From: Elusimicrobiota bacterium
Lineage (GTDB): Bacteria; Elusimicrobiota; Elusimicrobia; 2-02-FULL-39-32
NCBI GenBank assembly: GCA_016180425.1
Contig: JACPBF010000002.1
Span: 62,001-126,000 of the forward strand
Direction of reading: 5' to 3'
Length of the DNA: 64,000 nucleotides
How positions within the stretch are numbered: position 1 is the stretch's first letter. The DNA is not shown here. Below: more notes on the stretch, generated by a model. That model did no database searches, was not told the DNA's origin, and worked only from the letters and a program-made list of their open reading frames with translations.

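Noticed and set aside
32000-63900. Many plus-strand frames of 60-157 codons opposite the giant gene, e.g. 36724-37197
   Set aside because: They are antisense shadows: composition is Ser/Pro/Leu-rich mirror sequence, with no ribosome sites and no recognisable domains.
63930-63932. TTG at 63932 as the start of the giant gene
   Set aside because: The frame continues upstream to the window edge with a similar Ala/Gly/Asp composition and no ribosome site near the TTG.

Overview
The window reads as a chromosomal segment of a Gram-negative-type (diderm) uncultivated bacterium. It encodes signal peptides, outer-membrane barrels, an OmpA domain, a PorV-like protein and RND pumps. The combination of a >32-kb single reading frame, PorV/FlgD-Ig-type surface proteins and A/T-rich DNA fits Omnitrophota (candidate division OP3) best. 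That placement is an inference from gene content; there is no rRNA or other marker gene here to prove it.

Region 1 (about 1-21.7 kb, all minus strand) is one tightly packed glycan operon. In transcription order it encodes: a LacI-type regulator; two multi-domain secreted carbohydrate-binding proteins with FlgD/gliding-type C-terminal domains; a PorV-like barrel; an OmpA protein carrying carbohydrate-binding domains at both ends; a carbohydrate-binding/outer-membrane-barrel fusion; an ABC sugar importer whose solute-binding protein is fused to a permease; a second permease; a GH35-type glycosidase; a two-domain carbohydrate-binding protein; a glycoamylase/GH144-like secreted glucanase with CBM9; a small membrane protein; and a GH94 phosphorylase cut by the window start. 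Most junctions are ATGA/GTGA overlaps. The inferred route is capture and cutting of a beta-glucan outside or in the periplasm, import of oligosaccharides, then cytoplasmic phosphorolysis and hydrolysis. Ten CBM11/CIA30-like beta-sandwiches and two CBM9 domains are spread over six proteins, with no SusC/SusD.

Region 2 (21.7-28.7 kb) holds two tandem RND permeases without an adapter or TolC gene in the window. The first carries an extra hydrophobic hairpin in its central loop.

Region 3 (28.8-31.95 kb) is a small accessory cluster: a hendecad coiled-coil protein built on a 33-nt minisatellite, a DUF6036-like nucleotidyltransferase with a small overlapping partner, a possible 48-codon gene, a DUF4160-DUF2442 pair, and a higBA toxin-antitoxin pair whose promoter contains a perfect 7-3-7 palindrome.

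Region 4 (31,992-64,000) is a single minus-strand reading frame that stays open to the window edge, so at least 10,668 residues belong to one giant protein whose N terminus is outside the window. From the N-terminal side it shows: about 6 kb of beta-rich sequence; three alternating helical/beta modules including a clear ~400-residue duplication; a long glycine/alanine-rich hydrophobic region; a long coiled coil; an SF2 helicase core resembling SecA; a second hydrophobic region; a long alpha-helical solenoid-like stretch; a threonine/lysine linker with about eleven TxKL-type units; and a C-terminal end with a JAMM-like and two HEx(2-3)H metalloprotease-like motifs. I saw no cysteine in the whole visible translation. 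This protein is the most unusual object in the window. It may be a secreted or surface-delivered giant effector or adhesin that carries its own motor-like ATPase and processing peptidases, which is a hypothesis.

No tRNA, rRNA, CRISPR array, insertion sequence or convincing intrinsic terminator was recognised.
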